Shown piece after piece: positions 53,101 to 59,664 of a DNA stretch of 64,000 bases. The stretch is from Nonomuraea sp. PA05 (lineage in GTDB: Bacteria; Actinomycetota; Actinomycetes; Streptosporangiales; Streptosporangiaceae). The stretch is from positions 186,001-250,000 of the forward strand of contig NZ_VSEY01000014.1 in assembly GCF_008086045.1 (NCBI RefSeq), given 5' to 3'. The position numbers and the translations under genes were made by a program. The notes beneath the pieces were generated by a model. The model did no database searches. It saw only the letters and a program-made list of their open reading frames with translations, and had not been told where the DNA came from. Every line of letters begins with the position of its first letter. The first letter of the stretch is position 1.

Positions 53101-53338
53101 GCCTGCCGCGGCTGATGGGCGAGTCGGGGTCGCCTTCGATCTGGACGACCCGCTCATCCCGGACGAACACGTTCTGCCCGCAGCCCACCGCGCAGTACGG
53201 GCACACCGACTTGACCACCCGGTCCGCCGTGGACGTGCGCGCCCGCAGCCCGGCCGTCGCCGCCGACTTCGCCGCCGATCCCCGCGCCGTCCGGTCCCCG
53301 CCCGTGAGCTGCCGCAGCAGCGGCCACCCGAACTCCAT
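50108..53338 (-). CDS. Formate dehydrogenase catalytic (molybdopterin) subunit, cysteine form
   Basis: 1076-aa molybdopterin oxidoreductase of the FdnG/FdhA group. The N-terminal [4Fe-4S] site uses C46, C49, C53 and C81. The Mo/W ligand position is C184 in ARVCHSSTV (H185 next), encoded TGC where Escherichia coli FdnG has selenocysteine. GTSFGRGGATT and EAHPVGF follow, as in true formate dehydrogenases. No Tat signal is visible, so the enzyme is probably cytoplasmic-facing. It oxidises formate to CO2. The G-rich ATG context at 53338 lies just past the rhaB terminator-like hairpin. Confidence 0.94.
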   Translation of the reverse strand: MEFGWPLLRQLTGGDRTARGSAAKSAATAGLRARTSTADRVVKSVCPYCAVGCGQNVFVRDERVVQIEGDPDSPISRGRLCPKGAASLQLTTDSGRRQQALHRPPGAADWQPIDLATAMDMIADRIIATRRETWEQEQDGRRTARTMGIASLGGATLDNEENYLIKKLLTALGVVQIENQARVCHSSTVVGLGTSFGRGGATTFMQDLQHSDCVIIEGSNFAEAHPVGFQWVMEAKARGAVIIHVDPRFTRTSALADLHVPIRAGSDVAFLGAIINHVLENEKYFHEYVVNYTNAATILREDYRGAEDLDGLFSGFDPEERSYSPDSWQYEGMTAVAASGDRDEEFQERRSGRTPPGRGEVHGGTGVPLDGRAERDETLRHPRCVLQVLRRHYARYTPEMVERVCGVPRRLFEEVCRHLTENSGPDRTSEFVYAVGWTQHSDGSQFIRAASILQLLLGNIGRPGGGIQALRGHASIQGSSDVPTLFNLLPGYIPMPHAHENERLRDFLMADAPHQGFWANMPAYLVSLLKAWWGESAQPDNDYRFGWLPRLTGSHSTYDTVLAQLDGSCKGYFLLGENPAVGSANAKMQRLGMASLEWLVVRDLNLIESATWWKDGPEIETGELRTADIGTEVFFLPAACHTEKNGSFTNTNRLLQWHHQAVEPRGDARSDLWFMYHLGRIIRAKLAGSQDPIDAPVLDLTWDYPVSGETEEPSAEAVLAEINGWDAGGRPLSGYQELKHDGSTTCGCWIYCGVYADGVNQAARRKPGSEQDWIAAEWAWAWPANRRVLYNRASARPDGSPWSERKRLVWWDAEAGRWTGHDVPDFETDKSPGYRPSPDATGVAALSGIDPFIMQADGKGWLFAPAGVVDGPLPTHYEPQDSPVANPLYGQQRNPIRKLYPHEHNRYQPSGDEPGASVYPYVVTTYRLTEHFTAGGMSRFTPYLAELQPEMFCEVSPALAAERGLVHGDWATIVTARNAIEARVLVTDRIPALHLDGRTLHQIGLPFHYGPNGLAKGDAANELSAISLDPNSHIQEVKALSADIRPGRRPRGAALPELVRAYQRRAGVGAGTGMEA

Positions 53339-53353
53339 GACACCCCCCGATGC

Positions 53354-53388
53354 CCCCCGGCCCAGTCCTGCCCTGGACAGGCCGGGGG
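53354..53388 (-). terminator. Strong hairpin between rhaB stop and FDH start
   Basis: CCCCCGGCC (53354-53362) pairs with GGCCGGGGG (53380-53388) over 9 bp. It lies 12 bases after the rhaB stop and 15 bases before the formate dehydrogenase start. A rhaB terminator is most likely. Its closeness to the next start also allows a leader-structure role. Confidence 0.6.
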
Positions 53389-53400
53389 AAAACCGGCAGG

Positions 53401-54816
53401 TCAGAACACCCTGGAGGCCGCCTCGTCCCAGGCCGTGGAGTCACCCGACGGCTCGTAGCGGCGCAGCGGCTGCGAGGCGGCGACCAGCGCGCGCATCTCG
53501 CCGAGGTCCGACACCAGCCCGGCCGCCCGCGCCTGCACCAGCACGTTGCCGAACGTGGTCGCCTCGCCGGGGCCCGCCACCACCGGCAGCCCGCACGCGT
53601 CGGCGGTGAACTGGCACAGCAGTTCGTTGCGCGACCCGCCGCCCACCAGGTGCACCACCTCGACGTCGCGGCCCGACAGCTCCATCGCCTGCCGCACGGC
53701 CAGCCGGTGGCCGAGCGCCAGGCTCTCCAGCACGCACCGCACGTACGCGGCGGGGGAGGCGGGCGGGCGCTGCCCGGTGCGGCGGCACTCGGCGGCGATC
53801 CTGGCCGGCATGTCGCCCGGCGGCAGGAAGACGGGCTCGTCCGGGTTCACCACGGCGGCGAACGGCCGCTCGGCCGCCGCGGCCTTCAGCAGCTCGCCCA
53901 GGTCGGAGCCGGGCCAGGCGCGCAGGCACTCCTGCAGCAGCCACAGGCCCATGACGTTGCGCAGGTAGCGGACGGTGCCGTCGATGCCGGCCTCGTTGGT
54001 GAAGTTCGCGGCGCGGCTCTCGGGGGTGAGCACCGGGCCGGGCAGCTCCACCCCGGCCAGCGACCAGGTGCCGCACGAGACGTAGGCGAAGGCGGGACCG
54101 GAGGCGGGCACCGCGGCCACCGCCGAGGCGGTGTCGTGCGAGCCGACCGCCCGCACGGGCGCCGACCAGCCGATCTCTCCGGCCACGTCCCTGCGCAGGC
54201 CGCCGGCCATGTCGCCGGGCCGGCGCAGCGGCGGGAAGATGCCCGCCGGCAGGCCGAGCTGCTTGATCAGCGGTAATGCCCACTCGCGGGTGCGCACGTC
54301 GAGCAGGCCCGTGGTGGAGGCGTTGGTCACCTCGGCGCCCTGCTCGCCGGTCAGCCAGTAGCCGATCAGGTCGGGGATCAGGAGCATCGTGGCCGCGTCG
54401 CCGAGCCGCGGCTCCGCGAGGAGCTGGTAGATCGTGTTGAACGGCAGCACCTGGAGGCCCGACACGTCGTACAGGGTCTCGGGCCCGACCGAGGCGGCCA
54501 CCTGCTCGGCCAGGCCGGTCGTGCGGTCGTCGCGGTAGTGCACCGGGTTGCCCAGCATCGCGCCCGTCTCGTCGAGCAGCGCGTAGTCGACCGCCCACGA
54601 GTCGATGCCGATGGAGGAGACCGGGCCCGCGGCGCGCAGGCCGGTGAGGATCTCGCGGTAGAGGCCGAGGATGTCCCAGTACAGGTGGTCGGCGACGCGC
54701 ACCGGGCCGTTCGGGAAGCGGTGCGCCTCGGTCAGGCGCAGCCCGTCGGACAGGTCGGCCAGCATCACCCGGCCGCTGGAGGCGCCCAGGTCTACGGCGG
54801 CGAAACGGCGGCTCAT
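53401..54816 (-). CDS. rhaB: Rhamnulokinase
   Basis: 471-aa FGGY-family carbohydrate kinase. It phosphorylates L-rhamnulose to rhamnulose-1-phosphate for RhaD. Family stretches are AAVDLGASSGRVMLA at the N-terminus, GIDSWAVDYALLD, and the C-terminal VHLVGGGSRNELLCQFTADA. The ATG at 54816 is chosen because it begins the MSRRFAAVD core. The frame is open farther upstream but overlaps the LacI gene. It lies directly downstream of the LacI gene across a duplicated junction. Confidence 0.94.
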   Translation of the reverse strand: MSRRFAAVDLGASSGRVMLADLSDGLRLTEAHRFPNGPVRVADHLYWDILGLYREILTGLRAAGPVSSIGIDSWAVDYALLDETGAMLGNPVHYRDDRTTGLAEQVAASVGPETLYDVSGLQVLPFNTIYQLLAEPRLGDAATMLLIPDLIGYWLTGEQGAEVTNASTTGLLDVRTREWALPLIKQLGLPAGIFPPLRRPGDMAGGLRRDVAGEIGWSAPVRAVGSHDTASAVAAVPASGPAFAYVSCGTWSLAGVELPGPVLTPESRAANFTNEAGIDGTVRYLRNVMGLWLLQECLRAWPGSDLGELLKAAAAERPFAAVVNPDEPVFLPPGDMPARIAAECRRTGQRPPASPAAYVRCVLESLALGHRLAVRQAMELSGRDVEVVHLVGGGSRNELLCQFTADACGLPVVAGPGEATTFGNVLVQARAAGLVSDLGEMRALVAASQPLRRYEPSGDSTAWDEAASRVF

Positions 54817-54854
54817 GCGGCGGACTCCCTGGCGGCGGCGGAACGGCGGCTCAT
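54813..54854 (-). repeat. Duplicated lacI-rhaB junction creating a 13-codon mini-ORF
   Basis: The stretch around the LacI stop and rhaB start occurs twice in near-identical form, 38 bases apart (both contain CGGCGGCTCATGCGG on the plus strand). The result is a 13-residue ORF, MSRRSAAARESAA, that starts in an ATGA overlap with the LacI stop and ends in an ATGA overlap with rhaB. Confidence 0.75.
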
Positions 54855-55846
54855 GCGGTGGACTCCCTCGCGACGAGCTCCGGCTGGAACATGATGTGCT
54901 GGTGCGCGTGCGTGTCTGGATTGTCACACTCGTCCAGCAGCAGCTCGGTGGCGATCCGCCCGAGCTGGTACGTGGGCTGCCGCATCGAGCTGAGCGACAC
55001 CGTGGACGCGGCGGCGAAGTCGATGTCGTCGTAACCCATCAGCGCCACCTCCTCCGGCACCCGCACCCCCGAGCGCAGCAGGGCACGCAGCACGCCCAGC
55101 GCCAGCAGGTCGTTGGCGCAGAAGACGGCCTCGGGCAGCCCGCCCGCGATCAGGTCGGCGGCGGCCTTCTCACCCGCGCGGGCCGTCATCGTCGCGGCCT
55201 CGGCCACCCGCAGGTCGGCGGGGTCCAGCCCGGCCCCGCGCATCGCGGCCCTGGCGCCCTCGCACCGCTCCACGCACTGGCGGATGGTCATCGGGCCCGT
55301 CACGTACGCGACGCTGCGCGCGCCCTTGGACAGCAGGTGCGTCACGGCGGCCCGGCCGCCCGCGACGTCGTCCACGGCCACCGCGCACTGGTCGGGCCGG
55401 TGCGCCGGATGGTCGACCAGCACCACGCTGATGCCGTTCTCGCGCAGCCGGTCGAGCCTGCCCGGGTCCTCGCCCGACGGGGTGATCAGCACGCCGCGCA
55501 CCCGGTGCTCGGCCAGCACCCGCAGGTTGCGCTCCTCCTTGTCCTGCGAGCCCGCGGAGTTGCCGAGGATCACGGCGTACCCCAGCTCGCTGGCCACGTC
55601 CTCGACCCCGGCGGCGACCTCGGTGAAGAACGGGTTGCCTATGTCGATCACGCTCAGGCCGATCGTCCTGCTGTGCCCGGCGCGCAGGGTCGAGGCCGAG
55701 CCGTGGCGGACGAACCCCAGCTCGCTGATGGCGGCCTCCACCCGTTCGCGCGTCGCGGGGGCGACTTTGCCGGGCCGGTTCAGTACGTTGGAGACCGTGC
55801 CGGGGGAGACGCCGGCGTGTGCGGCGACGTCCTTGATGCTGACCAT
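54851..55846 (-). CDS. LacI-family repressor of the rhamnose regulon
   Basis: 331-aa LacI regulator. The N-terminal HTH and hinge helix are typical (MVSIKDVAAHAGVSPGTVSNVLNRPGKVAPATRERV), followed by a periplasmic-binding-protein-like sugar domain. ATG at 55846 matches the family start; ATG at 55852 or GTG at 55858 would add up to four residues, and no ribosome site decides. Operator-like AAAACGT sites lie before it and before the divergent oxidoreductase, GH42 and rhaM genes, so autoregulation and control of the whole block are likely. Confidence 0.9.
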   Translation of the reverse strand: MVSIKDVAAHAGVSPGTVSNVLNRPGKVAPATRERVEAAISELGFVRHGSASTLRAGHSRTIGLSVIDIGNPFFTEVAAGVEDVASELGYAVILGNSAGSQDKEERNLRVLAEHRVRGVLITPSGEDPGRLDRLRENGISVVLVDHPAHRPDQCAVAVDDVAGGRAAVTHLLSKGARSVAYVTGPMTIRQCVERCEGARAAMRGAGLDPADLRVAEAATMTARAGEKAAADLIAGGLPEAVFCANDLLALGVLRALLRSGVRVPEEVALMGYDDIDFAAASTVSLSSMRQPTYQLGRIATELLLDECDNPDTHAHQHIMFQPELVARESTA

Positions 55847-55860
55847 GGCCATGAGCACAA

Positions 55861-55876
55861 ATTAAAACGTACTAAC
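55861..55876. promoter_or_regulatory. LacI operator-like site 1 (before lacI)
   Basis: ATTAAAACGTACTAAC, just upstream of the LacI gene, shares the ATTAAAACGT half with sites 4 and 5. A bound repressor here would autoregulate. Confidence 0.65.
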
Positions 55877-55920
55877 GGAGAGTGCGCCAGTCGCGGCACC
55901 GGTCGGAACGCGAATCCGCG

Positions 55921-55949
55921 TTGACACCGCCCTGACCGCCGCCTAACGT
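55921..55949 (+). promoter_or_regulatory. Promoter of the oxidoreductase gene
   Basis: TTGACA (55921-55926), a 17-base spacer and TAACGT (55944-55949) form a good -35/-10 pair. The predicted transcript start near 55956 is immediately before operator site 2. Confidence 0.65.
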
Positions 55950-55961
55950 CGCGCGCCGGAA

Positions 55962-55975
55962 GTAAAACGTTTCTA
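55962..55975. promoter_or_regulatory. LacI operator-like site 2 (before oxidoreductase)
   Basis: GTAAAACGTTTCTA with palindromic core AAACGTTT, just downstream of the predicted transcript start. This position would let the repressor block elongation or initiation. Confidence 0.7.
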
Positions 55976-55990
55976 TAAGAGGGGGCGCTC

Positions 55991-57040
55991 GTGATCCGCG
56001 CTGCCATCGTAGGGGCCGGCGCCATCGCCGCGCACAGCCACGTGCCCGCGCTGCGGGCCCACAGCGACCGGGTCGAGCTGGTGGCGGTCGCGGACGTGGA
56101 CGAGGCCAGGGCCAAGGCGCTGGCCGACGGCGTGGCGGTGTTCACGGACCTGGCTGAGCTGCTCGACGCCGAGCACCCCGACCTGGTGATCATCTGCACC
56201 CCGCCGTACCTGCACGCCGACCAGGCCATCGCGGCCCTGTCGGCCGGGGCGTGGGTGTGGTGCGAGAAGCCCGCCGCGCTCTCGCTGGCCGAGCTCGACC
56301 GCATGTCCGCCGCCGAGGGCGCGGCAGGGCCGTACCTGTCGGTCGTCTACCAGCAGCGCTTCGGCTCAGGCGCCCAGCACCTGCGCGCGCTGGGCGGGGC
56401 GCTGGGCCGGCCGCTGCTGGCGCTGTGCCAGACCACCTGGCACCGGGGCGAGGACTACTACGCCGTGCCGTACCGGGGCAAGTGGTCCACCGAGGGCGGC
56501 GGCACGACCGTGCTGCACGGCGTGCACCAGATGGACCTGATGTTGTCGGTGTTCGGCGACTGGGCCGAGATCAGGGCCATGGCCGGGCGCCTGGACCGGC
56601 CGATCGAGACCGAGGACGTGTCGCTGGCCATGGTGCGCTTCGAGAACGGCGCCATGGGCTCGGTCGTCACCAGCGTGCTGTCGCCGCGCCAGGAGAGCTA
56701 CCTGCGCTTCGACTTCGCCGGCGCCACGGTGGAGCTGCGCCACCTGTACGGCTACGGCAACGCCGACTGGACCTCCACCTCGCCGCTGTGGAGCCCGCCC
56801 GGCGACCTGCCCAGCAGCCACGCCACCCAGCTCGGCCTGCTGCTCGACGCCTACGAGCGCGGCGAGCGCCCGCCGGCCTCCGGCGCGGACGCCAGGCGGG
56901 CCATGGAGTTCGTCACCGGCCTGTACGCCTCCGCCTTCACCGGCCGCCCGGTGCTCCGCACGGAGATCACCCAGGACAGCCCGTTCTACCACCGGCTCGA
57001 CGGCGGCATTGAATCGTTCTTCACCGCTGGGAACTCCTGA
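55991..57040 (+). CDS. Gfo/Idh/MocA-family oxidoreductase
   Basis: 349-aa NAD(P)-dependent sugar oxidoreductase. The Rossmann domain begins AAIVGAGAIAAHSHVPAL, with the family motif CEKPAALS near residue 92 and the catalytic-region GGGTTVLHGVHQMDLML. The substrate is unknown; sugar or sugar-acid oxidation fits the rhamnose and galactoside neighbours. GTG at 55991 follows AGAGGGGG. The gene is divergent from the LacI gene and carries operator site 2 in its leader. Confidence 0.9.
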   Translation: MIRAAIVGAGAIAAHSHVPALRAHSDRVELVAVADVDEARAKALADGVAVFTDLAELLDAEHPDLVIICTPPYLHADQAIAALSAGAWVWCEKPAALSLAELDRMSAAEGAAGPYLSVVYQQRFGSGAQHLRALGGALGRPLLALCQTTWHRGEDYYAVPYRGKWSTEGGGTTVLHGVHQMDLMLSVFGDWAEIRAMAGRLDRPIETEDVSLAMVRFENGAMGSVVTSVLSPRQESYLRFDFAGATVELRHLYGYGNADWTSTSPLWSPPGDLPSSHATQLGLLLDAYERGERPPASGADARRAMEFVTGLYASAFTGRPVLRTEITQDSPFYHRLDGGIESFFTAGNS

Positions 57041-57146
57041 GCGCCCACCAGCGGCCCGAGCGGGATCGGGCCTGCCGCCGGATGACCAGCGTTGACCTGC
57101 GGAAATGCCTCGCCTGAGTGACGGAGGGCTTGTGCGCCAGGCGGCC

Positions 57147-57161
57147 GGAACGTTTTAATCC
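57147..57161. promoter_or_regulatory. LacI operator-like site 3 (before GH42)
   Basis: GGAACGTTTTAATCC, the AAACGTT core in inverse orientation, 46 bases before the beta-galactosidase start. Confidence 0.65.
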
Positions 57162-57169
57162 CCGGTAAA

Positions 57170-57181
57170 TGTGAGCGCTCA
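57170..57181. promoter_or_regulatory. Second LacI-type palindrome before GH42
   Basis: TGTGAGCGCTCA contains the perfect 10-base palindrome TGAGCGCTCA, like the classical lac-type operator half-sites and unlike the AAAACGT sites. It may bind a different LacI-family regulator. Confidence 0.5.
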
Positions 57182-57206
57182 TCGACATCTCGAAAGGCAG
57201 ACATTC

Positions 57207-59135
57207 ATGCCGGATGGCATTGCGTACGGCGGGGACTGGAATCCCGAGCAGTGGCCCGAGGAGACGTGGGAGCAGGACGTCGCGCTCATGCGCGAGGCCG
57301 GCGTCAACCGGGTCAGCGTCGGGATCTTCTCCTGGTCGTCGCTGGAGCCCGTCGAGGGCGTGTTCGACTTCGGCTGGTTCGACCGGGTGATGGACCTGCT
57401 GGCCGAGAACGGGATCGGCGCCAACCTCGCCACCCCCACCGCCTCCCCGCCGCCGTGGTTCTCGGACCCCTACCCGCAGGCGCTGCCCGTGGACGCCGAC
57501 GGCCGCCGCCTGTACCACGGCAGCAGACAGGGCTTCTGCCCCAGCTCGCCCATCTACCGTGAGAAGGCCCTGCGCGTCGCCGAGCAGGTCGCCCTGCGCT
57601 ACCGCGACCACCCGGCGCTGGTCCTGTGGCACGTGCACAACGAGTACGGCTGCCACAACGCCCGCTGCTACTGCGACACCTCGGCCGCCGCCTTCCGCGA
57701 CTGGCTGCGCAGCCGCTACGGCACCCTCGACGCGCTCAACGACGCGTGGGGCACCGCGTTCTGGTCGCAGCGCTACAGCGACTGGGCGCAGATCCTGCCG
57801 CCGCGCGCCACCCCCAGCCTGCCCAACCCGGCCCAGCAGCTGGACTTCCGCCGGTTCAGCTCCGACGCGCTGATCGAGCTGTACGTCGCGGAACGCGATC
57901 TGCTCAAGCGGCTCACCCCGGACGTGCCCGCCACCACCAACCTCATGGCGGGCGCGCACTGGGACATGGACTGCTGGGCCTTCGCCGCCGAGACGGACGT
58001 CGTCTCCACCGACCACTACCTGATCGGCGCCCGCCGCGAACGCCACATCGACCTGGCCTTCGCCGCCGACTACGCCCGCTCGCTGGGCGGCGGCCGGCCG
58101 TGGCTGCTCATGGAGCACTCCACCAGCGCGGTCAACTGGCAGCCGCGCAACCTCGCCAAGACCCCCGGCGAGCTGCGCCGCAACTCCCTGACGCACCTGG
58201 CCAGAGGCGCCGACGGGATCATGTTCTTCCAGTGGCGGCAGTCCAGGTCGGGCGCCGAGAAGTGGCACTCGGCGATGCTGCCGCACGCCGGCACCGACAC
58301 CAAGATCTGGCGCGAGGTGGCGGCGCTCGGAGCCGAGCTCGCCGCCCTCGCCGACGTCGCAGGCAGCACCGTCAAGGCCGACGTCGCCCTGCTCCTCGAC
58401 CACTCCAGCGTGTGGGCGCAGGACCACCCCGCCCAGCCCACCGCCGAGCTCGACCCGGTCGAGGAGGCCAAGCGCTGGCACGCCGCGCTGTGGCGGGCCG
58501 GCGTCACCTGCGACCTGGCCCACCCGGAAGGCGACCTCACCGGGTACCGCCTCGTCGTGGTGCCCCAGCTCTACCTGGTCAGCGACGCCGGAGCGGCCAA
58601 CCTTGAGGAGTTCGCCCGGCGGGGCGGGACCGTGGTCGTGGGGCCGTACAGCGGCATCGTGGACGAGCACGACCGCGTCCGGCTGGGCGGCTACCCGGGT
58701 GCCTGGCGTGACCTGCTCGGGGTGAGCGCCGAGGAGTTCTTCCCCCTCGACGAGCCGATCAGGCTCGCCTCCGGCGCCACGGGCAGCGTGTGGAGCGAGG
58801 CCGCGCGGGTCACCACCGCGAAGGTGCTCGACACGTACGCGACGGGGGAGCCCGCCTGGACGCGCAACGAGTTCGGGGACGGCGCCGCGCACTACCTGAC
58901 CACGCTGCTCGACGACGCCGCCCTCGCCGAGGTCCTGGCCACCGCCTGCCGCGAGGCGGGGGTCTGCGCCGTGGCCGCGAGTGTGGCGGGAGTGGAGGTG
59001 GTGCGGCGCTCGCATCCCGACGGGCGCTCGTTCCTGTTCGCCATCAACCACACGACCGAGGACGCGGCCGTCACCACCCCTGAGGGCGGCACCGTGACCG
59101 TCGCGGCCGGTGACGCCGTCGTGATCCCCGGCTGA
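57207..59135 (+). CDS. GH42 beta-galactosidase
   Basis: 642-aa cytoplasmic GH42 enzyme. The barrel starts IAYGGDWNPEQWPEETW. The acid/base is E146 in WHVHNEYGCH and the nucleophile E303 in LLMEHSTSAVNWQ. Cysteines C111, C149, C154 and C156 fit the GH42 zinc cluster. Trimerisation and C-terminal domains follow (about 390-642). The ATG at 57207 is chosen because GAAAGG (57192-57197) lies nine bases upstream; GTG at 57171 would place the start inside the operator. It would hydrolyse galactosides or related glycosides. Confidence 0.93.
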   Translation: MPDGIAYGGDWNPEQWPEETWEQDVALMREAGVNRVSVGIFSWSSLEPVEGVFDFGWFDRVMDLLAENGIGANLATPTASPPPWFSDPYPQALPVDADGRRLYHGSRQGFCPSSPIYREKALRVAEQVALRYRDHPALVLWHVHNEYGCHNARCYCDTSAAAFRDWLRSRYGTLDALNDAWGTAFWSQRYSDWAQILPPRATPSLPNPAQQLDFRRFSSDALIELYVAERDLLKRLTPDVPATTNLMAGAHWDMDCWAFAAETDVVSTDHYLIGARRERHIDLAFAADYARSLGGGRPWLLMEHSTSAVNWQPRNLAKTPGELRRNSLTHLARGADGIMFFQWRQSRSGAEKWHSAMLPHAGTDTKIWREVAALGAELAALADVAGSTVKADVALLLDHSSVWAQDHPAQPTAELDPVEEAKRWHAALWRAGVTCDLAHPEGDLTGYRLVVVPQLYLVSDAGAANLEEFARRGGTVVVGPYSGIVDEHDRVRLGGYPGAWRDLLGVSAEEFFPLDEPIRLASGATGSVWSEAARVTTAKVLDTYATGEPAWTRNEFGDGAAHYLTTLLDDAALAEVLATACREAGVCAVAASVAGVEVVRRSHPDGRSFLFAINHTTEDAAVTTPEGGTVTVAAGDAVVIPG

Positions 59136-59153
59136 TCCCCGGCCGAACGCACC

Positions 59154-59188
59154 GGCGCGTGGCGGCGCACCGGCCGCCGCCACGCGCC
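59154..59188 (+). terminator. Hairpin after GH42 gene
   Basis: GGCGCGTGGCGGC (59154-59166) is the exact reverse complement of GCCGCCACGCGCC (59176-59188), with a 9-base loop, 18 bases after the stop. Confidence 0.75.
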
Positions 59189-59209
59189 ACCGCACCAGCG
59201 TCGAGCACG

Positions 59210-59220
59210 ATTAAAACGTG
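59210..59220. promoter_or_regulatory. LacI operator-like site 4
   Basis: ATTAAAACGTG, 49 bases before the -35 of the rhaM promoter and 100 bases from site 5. It may be an auxiliary operator that allows looping. Confidence 0.55.
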
Positions 59221-59226
59221 TCATCT

Positions 59227-59256
59227 CCCGGATCCGGTTCCGTCACCGGATCGGGG
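59227..59256. terminator. Second hairpin between GH42 and rhaM
   Basis: GATCCGGT (59231-59238) and ACCGGATC (59245-59252) pair perfectly; the stem extends to 12 bp with one mismatch (59227-59256), with a 6-base loop. It may back up the GH42 terminator or structure the space between operators 4 and 5. Confidence 0.5.
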
Positions 59257-59268
59257 GCCGCTGGTCCA

Positions 59269-59297
59269 TTGACAGCGAGCACCAGGAATCATAGTTT
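59269..59297 (+). promoter_or_regulatory. Promoter of rhaM-rhaI-rhaD
   Basis: TTGACA (59269-59274), 17 bases and TAGTTT (59292-59297). The layout, with an operator just past the transcript start, is the same as at 55921-55975. Confidence 0.7.
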
Positions 59298-59309
59298 CCT
59301 GCACGACGG

Positions 59310-59324
59310 ATTAAAACGTTTTTG
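59310..59324. promoter_or_regulatory. LacI operator-like site 5 (before rhaM)
   Basis: ATTAAAACGTTTTTG, the best match to the shared palindrome, starting 12 bases after the -10 box of the rhaM promoter. Confidence 0.7.
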
Positions 59325-59336
59325 AAAGGAGTGTCA

Positions 59337-59654
59337 GTGCAACGCGTCTGCTTCCTGCTGAAAGTCCGCCCAGAGCGACTGGCGGAGTACCGCGAACGCC
59401 ACCGCGACGTCTGGCCGGAGATGCGAGAGGCGCTGTCGCGCACCGGCTGGCACAACTACTCGCTCTTCCTCAAGGACGACGGCCTCCTCGTGGGATACCT
59501 GGAGACCGAGGACTTCGAGGCCGCGCAGAAGGCGATGGCCGAGACCGAGGTCAACGCCCGCTGGCAGGCCGAGATGGCGCCGTTCTTCGAGGGCCTCGAC
59601 GGCCGCCCCGACGAGGGCATGGTCCCGCTGACCGAAGTGTTCCACCTGGATTGA
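59337..59654 (+). CDS. rhaM: L-rhamnose mutarotase
   Basis: 105-aa RhaM family protein that interconverts the alpha and beta anomers of L-rhamnose before isomerisation. Typical features are VQRVCFLLKVRPERLAEYRERH with the catalytic His, HNYSLFLKDDGLLVGYLE, and WQAEMAPFFE near the C-terminus. GTG at 59337 is preferred because GAAAGGAG (59324-59331) lies five bases upstream; TTG at 59322 and GTG at 59331 overlap it. First gene of the rhaM-rhaI-rhaD operon. Confidence 0.93.
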   Translation: MQRVCFLLKVRPERLAEYRERHRDVWPEMREALSRTGWHNYSLFLKDDGLLVGYLETEDFEAAQKAMAETEVNARWQAEMAPFFEGLDGRPDEGMVPLTEVFHLD

Positions 59655-59664
59655 TCGGGGAGTA

